Source: Flavobacterium sp. LC2016-01 (GTDB taxonomy: Bacteria > Bacteroidota > Bacteroidia > Flavobacteriales > Flavobacteriaceae). From it: a DNA stretch of 64,000 nt. The position numbers and the translations under genes were made by a program. Below are positions 1 through 7,273 of the stretch, piece after piece (positions within the stretch are counted from its first letter, which is position 1; each line of letters starts with the position of its first letter). The notes below the pieces were generated by a model. That model was not told where the DNA came from, made no database searches, and saw only the letters and a list, made by a program, of their open reading frames with translations. Location of the stretch: positions 1 through 64,000 of the forward strand of contig NZ_WMIC01000011.1 of assembly GCF_009711135.1 (NCBI RefSeq), given 5' to 3'.

Positions 1-33
1 ATTAGTAGGTTAAGTTTATGGTAGATTTGGGGC

Positions 34-63
34 AAAAAAGGCGGAAGAGATTCCGCCTTTTTT
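34..63. terminator. Bidirectional hairpin terminator
   Basis: Perfect 13-bp arms (AAAAAAGGCGGAA at 34-46, its complement at 51-63) around a GAGA loop. With A and T runs at the ends it can stop transcription from both sides. It probably serves a gene lying left of the window. Confidence 0.8.
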
Positions 64-120
64 ATTTTTCTTTTTTTAGAGAATAGAACATAGAGTAAAG
101 ACCGAAAAAAACAGATAAAA

Positions 121-152
121 AAAAAGACGAACACTGATGTGTCCGTCTTTTT
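121..152. terminator. Terminator downstream of sodA
   Basis: Hairpin with arms 121-134 and 139-152, one mismatch and a TGAT loop, flanked by A and T runs. It lies 24 bases beyond the sodA stop codon and is the natural end of that transcript; its symmetry also allows rightward use. Confidence 0.75.
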
Positions 153-175
153 TCTTTATTCTTTACTCTATCTTC

Positions 176-787
176 TTATTTATCTAAAGCAAATCTTCTT
201 GCAACTTCTGTCCAGTTGATTACGCTGAAGAAAGCTTCAATATAATCTGGTCTTCTGTTTTGGTAGTTTAAGTAGTAAGCGTGCTCCCAAACATCCATTC
301 CTAAGATTGGAGTTCCACCGTTACCAGCAACTTCTGGCATTAATGGATTATCTTGATTTGGAGTACCTACAACTTCTAATTTTCCGCCTTTTTGAACTGT
401 TAACCAAGCCCATCCAGAACCGAATTGTGTTGCACCCGCTTTAGCGAATTTTGCTTTAAATTCTTCGAAAGTTCCAAAAGAAGTTTCGATAGCAGCTAAT
501 AAATCACCAGTTGGCAATCCGCCTCCGTTTGGAGACATTACAGTCCAGAATAAGTTGTGGTTGTAAAAACCTCCACCGTTGTTACGAACTGCTGCGTTTG
601 ATTTATCTAAGTTGATTAAGATGTTTTCAATTGTTTTTCCTTCTAAATCTGTTCCTGCAATTGCAGCGTTAAGATTTGTTGTATATGCATTGTGGTGCTT
701 TGTATGGTGGATTTCCATCGTACGAGCATCAATATGTGGTTCTAATGCATCATATGCATAAGGTAATTGTGGTAATTCAAAAGCCAT
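176..787 (-). CDS. sodA: Superoxide dismutase, Mn/Fe family
   Basis: Converts superoxide to oxygen and hydrogen peroxide in the cytoplasm, as there is no signal peptide. The protein has 203 residues, normal for the family. The N-terminal helical domain carries the metal ligand His27 in EIHHTKHH and a second His in the GGGFYNHNLFW segment. The C-terminal alpha/beta domain has GSGWAWL and the ligand signature DVWEHAYY. GG before NH and the QDNPLM segment point to the Mn-type or cambialistic branch, but metal choice cannot be fixed from sequence. It is a single-gene unit with its own terminator and a candidate promoter at 824-831. Confidence 0.97.
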   Translation of the reverse strand: MAFELPQLPYAYDALEPHIDARTMEIHHTKHHNAYTTNLNAAIAGTDLEGKTIENILINLDKSNAAVRNNGGGFYNHNLFWTVMSPNGGGLPTGDLLAAIETSFGTFEEFKAKFAKAGATQFGSGWAWLTVQKGGKLEVVGTPNQDNPLMPEVAGNGGTPILGMDVWEHAYYLNYQNRRPDYIEAFFSVINWTEVARRFALDK

Positions 788-823
788 GATATTAGGATTT
801 TTATGGTTTATAATAATTTATTC

Positions 824-831
824 CAAATTTA
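824..831 (-). promoter_or_regulatory. Candidate -7 box for sodA
   Basis: On the minus strand this reads TAAATTTG, a match to the Bacteroidetes -7 consensus TAnnTTTG, about 37 bases upstream of the sodA ATG. A clear -33 TTTG is not seen at ideal spacing. Confidence 0.5.
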
Positions 832-926
832 GACATTTAACTTTGTAATTGAAAATACTATTTCGTTATAATTCAATTAAATTAATCGATAAATCGATTT
901 TTTAAAAGTTAAATACTTATAAATCT

Positions 927-1553
927 TTACTTTCCGTTGAAAGTTGTCATCGTATTTTCTAATCCGGCTGTTCCAAAAGATTTTATAATTTCAGATGCTA
1001 CTTCTAAACGTTCTGGCATTTTTGCTTTTTCATCTTCGTCCCAATCACCTAAAACATAATCAACTTGCTGTCCTTTTTTGAATTCATCGCTGATTCCGAA
1101 TCTAAAACGGGTGTATTCCTGCGTGTTTAATATTTGGTTGATGTTTTTGAGTCCGTTATGACCTCCGTCGCTTCCTTTTTTTCGGATGCGAATAGTTCCG
1201 AAAGGAAGATTTAAATCATCGGTAATGACAAATATATTCTCTAACGGAATATTTTCTTTGTCCATCCAGTATTTTACTGCTTTTCCGCTGAGATTCATAT
1301 AGGTATTTGGCTTTAAAAGAAAAAAAGTTCTTCCTTTAAATTTATATTCTGCAAGTGAGCCTAATTTTACTGTTTCGAATGAAAGACTTTCTTTTCGGGC
1401 TAAAAAGTCTAGCACTTTAAATCCGATATTGTGTCTGGTGTTTACGTATTCTGCACCTATATTGCCTAAACCTACTATTAGATATTTCTTCATATTATCT
1501 ATGTTCTCTTCTTTTTGTGTTGATGAAAACAGTTTTGTTATCCATTTTATCAT
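927..1553 (-). CDS. pth: Peptidyl-tRNA hydrolase
   Basis: Releases peptides from peptidyl-tRNAs that drop off ribosomes; an essential cytoplasmic enzyme. The core begins YLIVGLGNIGAEYVNTRHNIG, with the catalytic His in TRHNIGF, followed by the family motifs LLKPNTYMNLSG and GSDGGHNGLKN. The frame is open back to a TTG at 1589. I chose the ATG at 1553, giving 208 residues with a short amphipathic N-terminal extension; an ATG at 1493, directly before the conserved core, is also possible. It stands alone, upstream of sodA in the same orientation. Confidence 0.95.
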   Translation of the reverse strand: MIKWITKLFSSTQKEENIDNMKKYLIVGLGNIGAEYVNTRHNIGFKVLDFLARKESLSFETVKLGSLAEYKFKGRTFFLLKPNTYMNLSGKAVKYWMDKENIPLENIFVITDDLNLPFGTIRIRKKGSDGGHNGLKNINQILNTQEYTRFRFGISDEFKKGQQVDYVLGDWDEDEKAKMPERLEVASEIIKSFGTAGLENTMTTFNGK

Positions 1554-1982
1554 GTTTGCAAAAATAGAACTAATTAAATAATTTGCCAATGTGAAAATTA
1601 GATAATTATTTACTGGTCGTAATTTAACCGCAAAGTTCGCAAAGAAAATGTTTCTCGCAGATTTAGCAGATTATAAAGATTTTCTCTTAGCATCTTAGAA
1701 TCTCACTAACTTAGAATCTTATAAAAAAGATATTTTCTCACTAGCCCTGACAGAAGCGGCATCCTTTTTATCCGCTTTTTAGCGGATGAAAAGATATAGC
1801 GGATGGCAGGAATGTCGCGTCTTGAAAAAAACGGAGCGTTTCTGCTTCTAAAAAAAACAATTAGATAATTAGAGGATGTGGCAATTAAATAATTGTCTTT
1901 AAAGGGCTTCGACTGCGCTCAGCCTGACAGAAGAAAACTTAGAGCCTTAGAATCTCAGAACCTCAGAACCTTTCAAAAAAAA

Positions 1983-2043
1983 GGCTTCGACTCCGCTCAG
2001 CCTGACACGCTTAATATTTGTCAGACTGAGCGGAGTCGAAGCC
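1983..2043. repeat. Inverted pair of a 25-bp dispersed unit
   Basis: A 25-base unit starting GGCTTCGACTCCGCTCAG at 1983-2007 is repeated in inverted orientation at 2019-2043 with one difference, leaving an 11-base loop. It can form a long hairpin. A third copy, direct, lies at 1905-1930. No transposase is nearby, so a REP/MITE-like element is the likely class. Confidence 0.75.
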
Positions 2044-2100
2044 CTCTCCTATTAAAAAAAAACTTAGAACCTTAGAACCTCAGCATCTTAGAACCTCAAA

Positions 2101-2134
2101 AAAAAAGCCCCAATCGAAAGATTGAGGCTTTTTG
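2101..2134. terminator. Terminator downstream of rplY
   Basis: Hairpin with arms close to AAAGCCCCAATC and GATTGAGGCTTT around GAAA, with A/T runs on both sides. It lies just past the rplY stop codon on the minus strand. Confidence 0.8.
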
Positions 2135-2151
2135 TATTGATTTGAAAAAAA

Positions 2152-2763
2152 TTATTTTTTCTTTCCTTTTGCAGGAGCTTTTGCAGCTTTTGCAGCTTCT
2201 TGAGCAGCTTTCATAGCAGCACGAGAAATTCTTACTTGAGCAACAACAGTGTTGTCTGGGTGCATAATTTTGTACTCCGGTTGTCCAACTTTAGTAACGT
2301 ATAATTTGTTACCCATTTCAAGTGGAGTGATGTCAGCTTCAACAAAATCAGGAAGATTTGCTGGTAAAGCTTTAACTTTTAATTTACGAGTGTTTAAACG
2401 TAAAACACCTCCCGCAAGAACACCTTTAGATGTACCAACGATTTTTACAGGAACTTCCATTGTGATTTCTTTATCATCAAATAATTGGAAGAAGTCAATG
2501 TGTAAAATTTTGTCAGATACTGGGTGAACTTGGATGTCTTGCAAAATTGCATTGAATGATTTTCCTTTTCCAAGCTCAATCACAACTGTGTGTGCGTTTG
2601 GAGTGTAAACCAAGTTTTTGAACGCTGCAGCGTCTGCTGAGAAGTGTACTGCTTGATTTCCTCCGTATAACACGCAAGGAACCGCTCCAGCATTACGTAA
2701 GGCTTTAGTTGACACTTTGCCCACGCTTTCTCTTTCTGATCCTTTAATTGTAATCGATTTCAT
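2152..2763 (-). CDS. rplY: 50S ribosomal protein L25 (Ctc form)
   Basis: Binds 5S rRNA in the large ribosomal subunit. At 203 residues this is the longer TL5/Ctc form: an N-terminal 5S-binding beta-barrel (about 1-95, with the ALRNAGAVPCVLYGG segment) followed by the C-terminal beta domain (DKEITMEVPVKIVGTSKGVLAGGVL). It ends in an Ala/Lys-rich tail (AAQEAAKAAKAPAKGKKK), common in Bacteroidetes L25. It lies about 100 bases downstream of prs on the same strand, the usual prs-rplY-pth order, so cotranscription is likely. Confidence 0.96.
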   Translation of the reverse strand: MKSITIKGSERESVGKVSTKALRNAGAVPCVLYGGNQAVHFSADAAAFKNLVYTPNAHTVVIELGKGKSFNAILQDIQVHPVSDKILHIDFFQLFDDKEITMEVPVKIVGTSKGVLAGGVLRLNTRKLKVKALPANLPDFVEADITPLEMGNKLYVTKVGQPEYKIMHPDNTVVAQVRISRAAMKAAQEAAKAAKAPAKGKKK

Positions 2764-2865
2764 TGTAAAAAAATATAGTTATTAAATAAATATTCTAAAT
2801 TGCTGTAAGCTTTAGGCCATAGGCTTTAGGCTTTTTCTTCACTATATAATAAAGCTTATTGCTTA

Positions 2866-3807
2866 TTACATTATGAATTTTCCACTGATGGAATTGTTGT
2901 GGTGCACCATGTGCATAACTTCGGCAAAAAGCGGTGCACAACTCACTACTTTTATTTTATTTGATTCTTTCTTTAACGGGATTGAATCAGTTACGATCAA
3001 TTCTGTTAATTTCGAATTTTCAATTTTTTCATATGCACTGCCAGATAATATGGCATGTGTACAAATTGCTCTTACACTTAGTGCTCCTTTTTCGATCATC
3101 AGGTCGGCTGCTTTTGCTAAAGTTCCTCCTGTATCGATCATGTCGTCTACTAAGATTACGTTACGGCCTTTTACTTCACCTATCAGCTCCATAGTGTCGA
3201 TAACGTTGGCTGCTTTTCTTTGTTTGTAACAGATTACTACATCTGATTCTAAAAACTTAGAGTAAGCGTATGCTCTTTTTGATCCTCCCATATCTGGAGA
3301 TGCGATAGTTAAATTTTCTAAATTTAAGCTCTGCACGTAAGGCAAAAAGATTGTAGATGCAAATAAATGATCTACTGGTTTTTCAAAGAATCCTTGAATC
3401 TGGTCTGCATGCAAATCCATTGTCATGATTCTTGTTGCTCCGGCTGCAGTTAATAAGTTAGCAACTAACTTAGCTCCAATCGGGACTCTTGGTTTGTCTT
3501 TTCTATCCTGTCTTGCCCAACCAAAATAAGGCATAACAGCTGTAATATGTCTTGCTGATGCGCGTTTTGCAGCATCAATCATTAGTAACAATTCCATCAA
3601 ATTATCTGCCGATGGAAAAGTTGAACACACGATAAAAACGCGTAATCCTCTAATTGATTCTTCGTAAGATGGCTGAAATTCTCCATCACTGTACGTTGAC
3701 ATCGTTACTTTTCCTAACGGAATTCCGTATTGTTCTGCAATTTTTTCTGCAAGATAAACACTTTGTGAACAAGCAAAAATTTTAGCTTCTGGTTCTAGGT
3801 GCGACAT
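2866..3807 (-). CDS. prs: Ribose-phosphate pyrophosphokinase
   Basis: Makes PRPP from ribose 5-phosphate and ATP, feeding purine, pyrimidine, His, Trp and NAD synthesis. Two tandem phosphoribosyltransferase-type domains are visible: the PRPP synthase signature IMTMDLHADQIQGFF and, in the second domain, the ribose-phosphate loop VILVDDMIDTGGTL. The frame stays open further upstream, but the ATG at 3807 (MSHLEPEAKIFACSQS) gives 313 residues, the usual length, so I prefer it. rplY follows. Confidence 0.97.
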   Translation of the reverse strand: MSHLEPEAKIFACSQSVYLAEKIAEQYGIPLGKVTMSTYSDGEFQPSYEESIRGLRVFIVCSTFPSADNLMELLLMIDAAKRASARHITAVMPYFGWARQDRKDKPRVPIGAKLVANLLTAAGATRIMTMDLHADQIQGFFEKPVDHLFASTIFLPYVQSLNLENLTIASPDMGGSKRAYAYSKFLESDVVICYKQRKAANVIDTMELIGEVKGRNVILVDDMIDTGGTLAKAADLMIEKGALSVRAICTHAILSGSAYEKIENSKLTELIVTDSIPLKKESNKIKVVSCAPLFAEVMHMVHHNNSISGKFIM

Positions 3808-3928
3808 TATAATTTGTTGTTTTTGCTCCGCTGCCCTTGTACAATTTAGCTTCACCTTTTTGGGTAAAGCAAAATAATATAAATGCCTCGGGTGTAGTTA
3901 GTTGTGTGTGCGTCGTTTTAACGAGGTG

Positions 3929-3936
3929 CAAATTTA
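3929..3936 (-). promoter_or_regulatory. Candidate -7 box for prs
   Basis: Minus-strand TAAATTTG matches TAnnTTTG, about 120 bases upstream of the chosen prs start. The long leader and an unclear -33 element keep confidence low. Confidence 0.35.
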
Positions 3937-3983
3937 TAAAATTTATTGGACACTGAAAGGAAAAATTTAAGTATTTTTAGTAG

Positions 3984-4010
3984 TTGATTTAATTTTATTT
4001 TTTACATTTG
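3984..4010 (+). promoter_or_regulatory. Candidate promoter of tRNA-Leu
   Basis: TTG at 3984-3986 and TACATTTG at 4003-4010 fit the Bacteroidetes -33/-7 pattern with a slightly short T-rich spacer. Transcription would start near 4017, leaving a leader of roughly 90 bases before the tRNA. Confidence 0.5.
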
Positions 4011-4108
4011 CACCGTGTTAAAGGAATAAGCACAGTTATGACATCATAATTACTTATTCTATTGCGTTAAAATAACTGATTTATTAGTTGTTTTTTTTCG
4101 TCTGCTAA

Positions 4109-4188
4109 GCCCGGATGGCGGAATTGGTAGACGCGCTGGTCTCAAACACCTGTGGGAAACCGTGCCGGTTCGACTCCGGCTCCGGGTA
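4109..4188 (+). tRNA. tRNA-Leu (anticodon CAA)
   Basis: Cloverleaf with acceptor GCCCGGA / TCCGGGT (one G-U pair), D arm containing AATTGGTAGAC, anticodon loop CTCAAAC with anticodon CAA at 4143-4145, a long variable arm typical of Leu, and a T arm GCCGG-TTCGACT-CCGGC. The anticodon stem has one T-T mismatch. CCA is not encoded in full (ACA follows). The gene is overlapped antisense by the 3' end of the recombinase gene and appears to be the insertion target of the island to its right. Confidence 0.93.
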
Positions 4189-5743
4189 CATTAACGGTCA
4201 AACTGTTTTTTTTAACGGTTTGACCGTTTTTCATTTCCTCTAAACCCCCGCTAACTCTACTAAAAGTACTTAATACTTCATTCACATTAGTGGTTCGACA
4301 ATCTTCATTACTGAAAATTAATTTTCCCGTAAATAAAGAACCCATCAATATTCTTTTGCATTCATAATCACTTTTTTCAAACACAATATCTAAACTTGTA
4401 AGAAGTTCCAAACCTGTACTTACATACTGCTTTATAGAATCACTATCCGCTTCTAAAACCTCAATTTCCATATTAATATCCCTTAGTTCAGTATTATATC
4501 TTTCAACTATACTCTTGTATCTATCAGCGGGCAATTCATTAGCAAGTCTCATATCATCAGCATTGTCTAGTTGATTTAGTAATGTCTGCTTACGCTCAAT
4601 TCTGTTTTTTAGACGAATAGCTTTATTCCCGCTTATTTGCGCTTCAGAGTCTTTTAAAACTTGCGCAAATAAATCCTTAACATTTTCATTTATTTTAAGA
4701 TTTCCCAACAGACCAGAAATCTTAGCGTGTGTTTTTACAGTTGAAACTCTTGTCTTGCATTGTTCACGACAATGATAATAACCATATTTTTTAGTTCGAC
4801 CCTTCGACATGCTACCAGTGATTTGACGACCACAAACTTCACAAGTAAGAAAATCTCTCATTGGGAATTCAAAATTTTCATGACTAGGCTTTAAACCATG
4901 CCATCTTTTGCCACTAAATACTTGTTGTACCTTTTCAAAGGTTGCTATATCAATTAATTGTTCATGCACTCCATCCACAATTCTAGCTACTTCTTTCTTA
5001 TATTCAGGAACTATAACTTTACCTGCATAAACGATATTTTTCAACATCTCAGTAAATGAACTTTTTCCTAATTTTAGCCCATCATTTACAAGTCTTTTTC
5101 TAGTAGTTTCAATCGATTCAATGTCCATAGCTACTTCTTTAAAAGCTCTAGTAACAAAATGAGCATTGCCATTTGGAACAAGAAGAGACCTTTTTCCTTT
5201 AAAAACGCCTCTTTGATTTATTCTTCCTCCTCGATGACTATCGTACCCATAAGGAGCCCTACTTGCATAATATCCCTCTACTTTAGCTTGATAAGTACCA
5301 TCTTTTGTTCTGTTTGCTATTTTTCTACGTTCAGCTTCCCCAATCGACAAGTAAAAACTTAAAAGAATGATTTTGTCTGGATTATCTGGCTCTAACCATT
5401 GTTCAGCCGCATTGACTTCAACTCCCATATTTTCAAATTGAGAAATTACATTAAATGCTTCATGGATATTTCTAGAAAATCTATCCCATTTTGCAAATAG
5501 TATTTTATCTACTTCTCTTCTGTTACCTTTTACAAATGCTTGAAGCTTGTTCCATTCTGGACGCTTAAAGTTTTTTGCGGAATGGTCTTCTCTATAAATT
5601 GCTAACACTTTATAACCTCTTACAAGGCAAAATCTTTTTAAAGAGTCTTCTTGGTAATCTAAGCTAAAGCCATTAGCCTGCTCATCGGTGCTAACTCTCA
5701 AATAGAGTATAACATTTTCTCCGTCGTTATTTATTTTGTTCAT
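4142..5743 (-). CDS. Large serine recombinase (site-specific integrase)
   Basis: Likely catalyses insertion and excision of the island. N-terminal resolvase domain (about 10-150) with catalytic Ser18 in YLRVSTDEQ and the active-site motif KWDRFSRN (85-92). Then a recombinase domain (about 165-275), a zinc ribbon with C301, C304, C325 and C329, and a Lys/Glu-rich coiled-coil stretch (about 375-430). At 533 residues it is a normal large serine recombinase. The last codons (GAGVEPARFPTGV) are the antisense of tRNA-Leu, and the TGA stop is the complement of the anticodon loop, so the native C-terminus is probably whatever the target supplies. The ATG start overlaps the end of a small upstream ORF. 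Confidence 0.93.
   Translation of the reverse strand: MNKINNDGENVILYLRVSTDEQANGFSLDYQEDSLKRFCLVRGYKVLAIYREDHSAKNFKRPEWNKLQAFVKGNRREVDKILFAKWDRFSRNIHEAFNVISQFENMGVEVNAAEQWLEPDNPDKIILLSFYLSIGEAERRKIANRTKDGTYQAKVEGYYASRAPYGYDSHRGGRINQRGVFKGKRSLLVPNGNAHFVTRAFKEVAMDIESIETTRKRLVNDGLKLGKSSFTEMLKNIVYAGKVIVPEYKKEVARIVDGVHEQLIDIATFEKVQQVFSGKRWHGLKPSHENFEFPMRDFLTCEVCGRQITGSMSKGRTKKYGYYHCREQCKTRVSTVKTHAKISGLLGNLKINENVKDLFAQVLKDSEAQISGNKAIRLKNRIERKQTLLNQLDNADDMRLANELPADRYKSIVERYNTELRDINMEIEVLEADSDSIKQYVSTGLELLTSLDIVFEKSDYECKRILMGSLFTGKLIFSNEDCRTTNVNEVLSTFSRVSGGLEEMKNGQTVKKNSLTVNVPGAGVEPARFPTGV
4193..4230 (+). terminator. Terminator of tRNA-Leu, inside the recombinase ORF
   Basis: Perfect 11-bp arms AACGGTCAAAC (4193-4203) and GTTTGACCGTT (4218-4228), 14-base T-rich loop, followed by TTTT. 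It starts five bases after the tRNA. On the other strand the same DNA encodes residues near the recombinase C-terminus. Confidence 0.75.
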
Positions 5744-5879
5744 TATTTTGATTTTTAATTATTTTATGGCACACCTCTGCCAATTTATATAGTGCATTTC
5801 GGATAATTTCTATTTCTGCATCCGTGTAGCTTATTCCTTTTTTATTTAATATTTTTTTGCATTCAGTTATACTTAACAC
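5727..5879 (-). CDS. Small ORF upstream of the recombinase
   Basis: A 50-codon frame beginning at a GTG directly after an in-frame stop and ending inside the start region of the recombinase gene, so the two overlap by 17 bases and are probably translationally coupled. The peptide contains ECKKILNKKGISYTDAEIE and a predicted helix NALYKLAEVCHKI. I recall similar short proteins next to Bacteroidetes recombinases, but I cannot name a family. Codon use and the overlap support it; the GTG start is uncertain. Confidence 0.45.
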   Translation of the reverse strand: MLSITECKKILNKKGISYTDAEIEIIRNALYKLAEVCHKIIKNQNNEQNK

Positions 5880-6280
5880 TTAGTTTCTCAGTCGTCATTT
5901 TCCTATTTTTTAATTTGACGGTGGAATATTCTCGTTATTTTTGGTCACAGCAAGACCTCGTCCAAATCAATCTCATAAACTGGTTTGGATAAATTATTCG
6001 CATAATCCTTATTTCAAAGAAATAAGGATCACGACGAATTAGACAAGATGTTTGTCTAAAAAATTGTTTTTATTGTTTTTTTGCTGAAACCACTTTTTGG
6101 AATACAAAGTGGACTGGATATGATTATCGCCTAAACAGTAAAATACTGCCCTCATACGTTTCTGAGTAAATTTCTAAAAAAGAGCTGATTTAAGAGTCAG
6201 TTTATACCTTTTTAAGGAACTTATACAAAGTTACTACTTTATTCTAAGTGATGCCAACTATTTTTCCAACAAAAATTATA
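5880..6280. other. Gene-free spacer with three hairpins
   Basis: Lies between the two serine recombinase genes. Holds three separate inverted repeats: ATCCTTATTTC / GAAATAAGGAT (6005-6015 and 6019-6029), TTAGACAA / TTGTCTAA (6039-6046 and 6052-6059) and CCACTTT / AAAGTGG (6090-6096 and 6106-6112). The first could be a terminator for the resolvase transcript, but the cluster may also include recombination or regulatory sites. No ORF is convincing. Confidence 0.6.
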
Positions 6281-6958
6281 TTAAGCTGATTTTAGTATTG
6301 TTCTATTGTATAATTGATGCACAGTTGGAGCAAGGAATTGATTTCCATAACGAGTCTTGAAATTTAGCTCGTTGAGGTATTTGGCTATCTCTCTATAACT
6401 CATACCTTTTTCTTTGCAACTTAAAATAACAGACTGTGCCTGTCTGTTCCTATCGTTGTTAATAGCATTTTCTTTGATTACTGCAAGTCCTTTGGTTCTT
6501 GCTTCATCATTAAGGTTCTTTGGATTCCCAAGCACAGAACCACCCTTCTTCAATTCGGCTAATGCGAGTTTTGTTCTGGAACTTATAAGCTTCGCTTCTT
6601 GTTCCGCCAGAGCGCTAAAAATATGGATTGTAAAATTATTAGCTGATGGCATGTCTACAGCCAAAAACTCAATACCTGCATCCATGAGAGAACTTACAAA
6701 ACTTACGTTCCTTGCTAATCTGTCTAATTTTGCAATAACCAAAACAGCATTTTCATTTTTAGCCAATTGAATTGCTTTATGGATTTCGATACGTTCACGC
6801 TTATTTGTTCCTGTTTCAATTTCAGTAAACTCATTAATAATGACACCATCTTGTGATTCTACATATTTTACGACTGAGTTTTTTTGAGCAGACAATCCCA
6901 AACCACTAATTCCCTGTTCTTTTCGGCTAACACGATAATAAGACACAAATTTTTTCAT
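6281..6958 (-). CDS. Small serine recombinase (resolvase/invertase family)
   Basis: A 225-residue resolvase/invertase. Catalytic Ser11 with Arg9 in YYRVSRKEQ, and the active-site motif AKLDRLARN (76-84) with Asp79, Arg80 and Arg83. The E-helix region (SALAEQEAKLISSRTKLAL) is conserved. A C-terminal helix-turn-helix is suggested by GMSYREIAKYLNE. Typical roles are resolving replicon dimers or cointegrates, or inverting a segment. In this context, beside an iteron-like region, multimer resolution of a plasmid-like element is plausible but inferred. The TCCAGG-rich region upstream may contain its promoter and operator. Confidence 0.92.
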   Translation of the reverse strand: MKKFVSYYRVSRKEQGISGLGLSAQKNSVVKYVESQDGVIINEFTEIETGTNKRERIEIHKAIQLAKNENAVLVIAKLDRLARNVSFVSSLMDAGIEFLAVDMPSANNFTIHIFSALAEQEAKLISSRTKLALAELKKGGSVLGNPKNLNDEARTKGLAVIKENAINNDRNRQAQSVILSCKEKGMSYREIAKYLNELNFKTRYGNQFLAPTVHQLYNRTILKSA

Positions 6959-7020
6959 AGCTTCAATTTTTAATGTAATAAATCTTAGACGACCGTTTAT
7001 GAATTATTACACTGCAATAG

Positions 7021-7058
7021 TCCAGGTTTTTTTTAAACTATCCTAGAAAAATCCTGGA
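7021..7058. promoter_or_regulatory. Imperfect inverted repeat upstream of the resolvase
   Basis: TCCAGGTTTTT at 7021-7031 and AAAAATCCTGGA at 7047-7058 form an imperfect inverted repeat 60-100 bases before the resolvase start. It could be an operator or a resolvase subsite; no function is proven. Confidence 0.35.
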
Positions 7059-7102
7059 TTTCCTGGGCTCACAGGTTTTTAGGTCATTCTGGAGCACAAA
7101 AA

Positions 7103-7122
7103 AACGAGGTGTTAGCCTCGTT
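7103..7122 (-). terminator. Hairpin terminator of the small ORF
   Basis: Arms AACGAGG (7103-7109) and CCTCGTT (7116-7122) with a six-base loop. On the minus strand it is followed by a T run. The stop codon of the ORF at 7112-7258 sits in the loop. Confidence 0.65.
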
Positions 7123-7258
7123 CTTTGGATTGTATCAATCGTGAAAACTCTTCAAGTTCCTGCTCCGTGAAGTTCATCGCTTTGAATGTTAATGGATATT
7201 TGACAGCTTGGGTTTTAAGTACTTGTTTTAGTTGGGATAAGCTTATTACTATTTTCAT
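7112..7258 (-). CDS. Small hypothetical protein (48 aa)
   Basis: Starts MKIVISLSQLKQVLKTQ and ends SRLIQSKERG; an in-frame ATG five codons upstream (7273) is an alternative start. A plausible AAGAGAA-type ribosome site precedes the ATG, and a strong hairpin terminator overlaps the stop codon, which together support a real gene. The second half (NFTEQELEEFSRLI) is acidic and helical. I do not recognise the family. It lies between the resolvase and the non-coding region of the element, on the same strand as the resolvase. Confidence 0.5.
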   Translation of the reverse strand: MKIVISLSQLKQVLKTQAVKYPLTFKAMNFTEQELEEFSRLIQSKERG

Positions 7259-7273
7259 GTTCTCTTTTACCAT

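Larger units (their letters stand above)
1590..2151. repeat. Repeat-rich spacer between pth and rplY
   Basis: About 560 bases without a credible gene. From left to right it holds a CTCGCAGATTTAGCAGAT-type unit near 1658-1676, a hairpin at 1770-1787 (ATCCGCT, TTTT, AGCGGAT) next to a CCTGACAGAAGCGG-type segment, a single GGCTTCGAC(T)GCGCTCAG unit at 1905-1930, and a palindromic pair of the same unit at 1983-2043. Between them are degenerate CTTAGAACCTCAG-type runs. All look like dispersed intergenic repeats; the small ORF that can be read across them is an artefact. Confidence 0.7.

Noticed and set aside
1893..2075. 60-codon ORF between pth and rplY
   Set aside because: Consists entirely of dispersed repeat units (repeated FDCAQPD / FDSAQPD), a translation artefact.
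4193..4228. Hairpin after tRNA-Leu considered as an attachment-site repeat
   Set aside because: Perfect stem followed by T is best explained as the tRNA terminator; no copy was found at the other end of the island.
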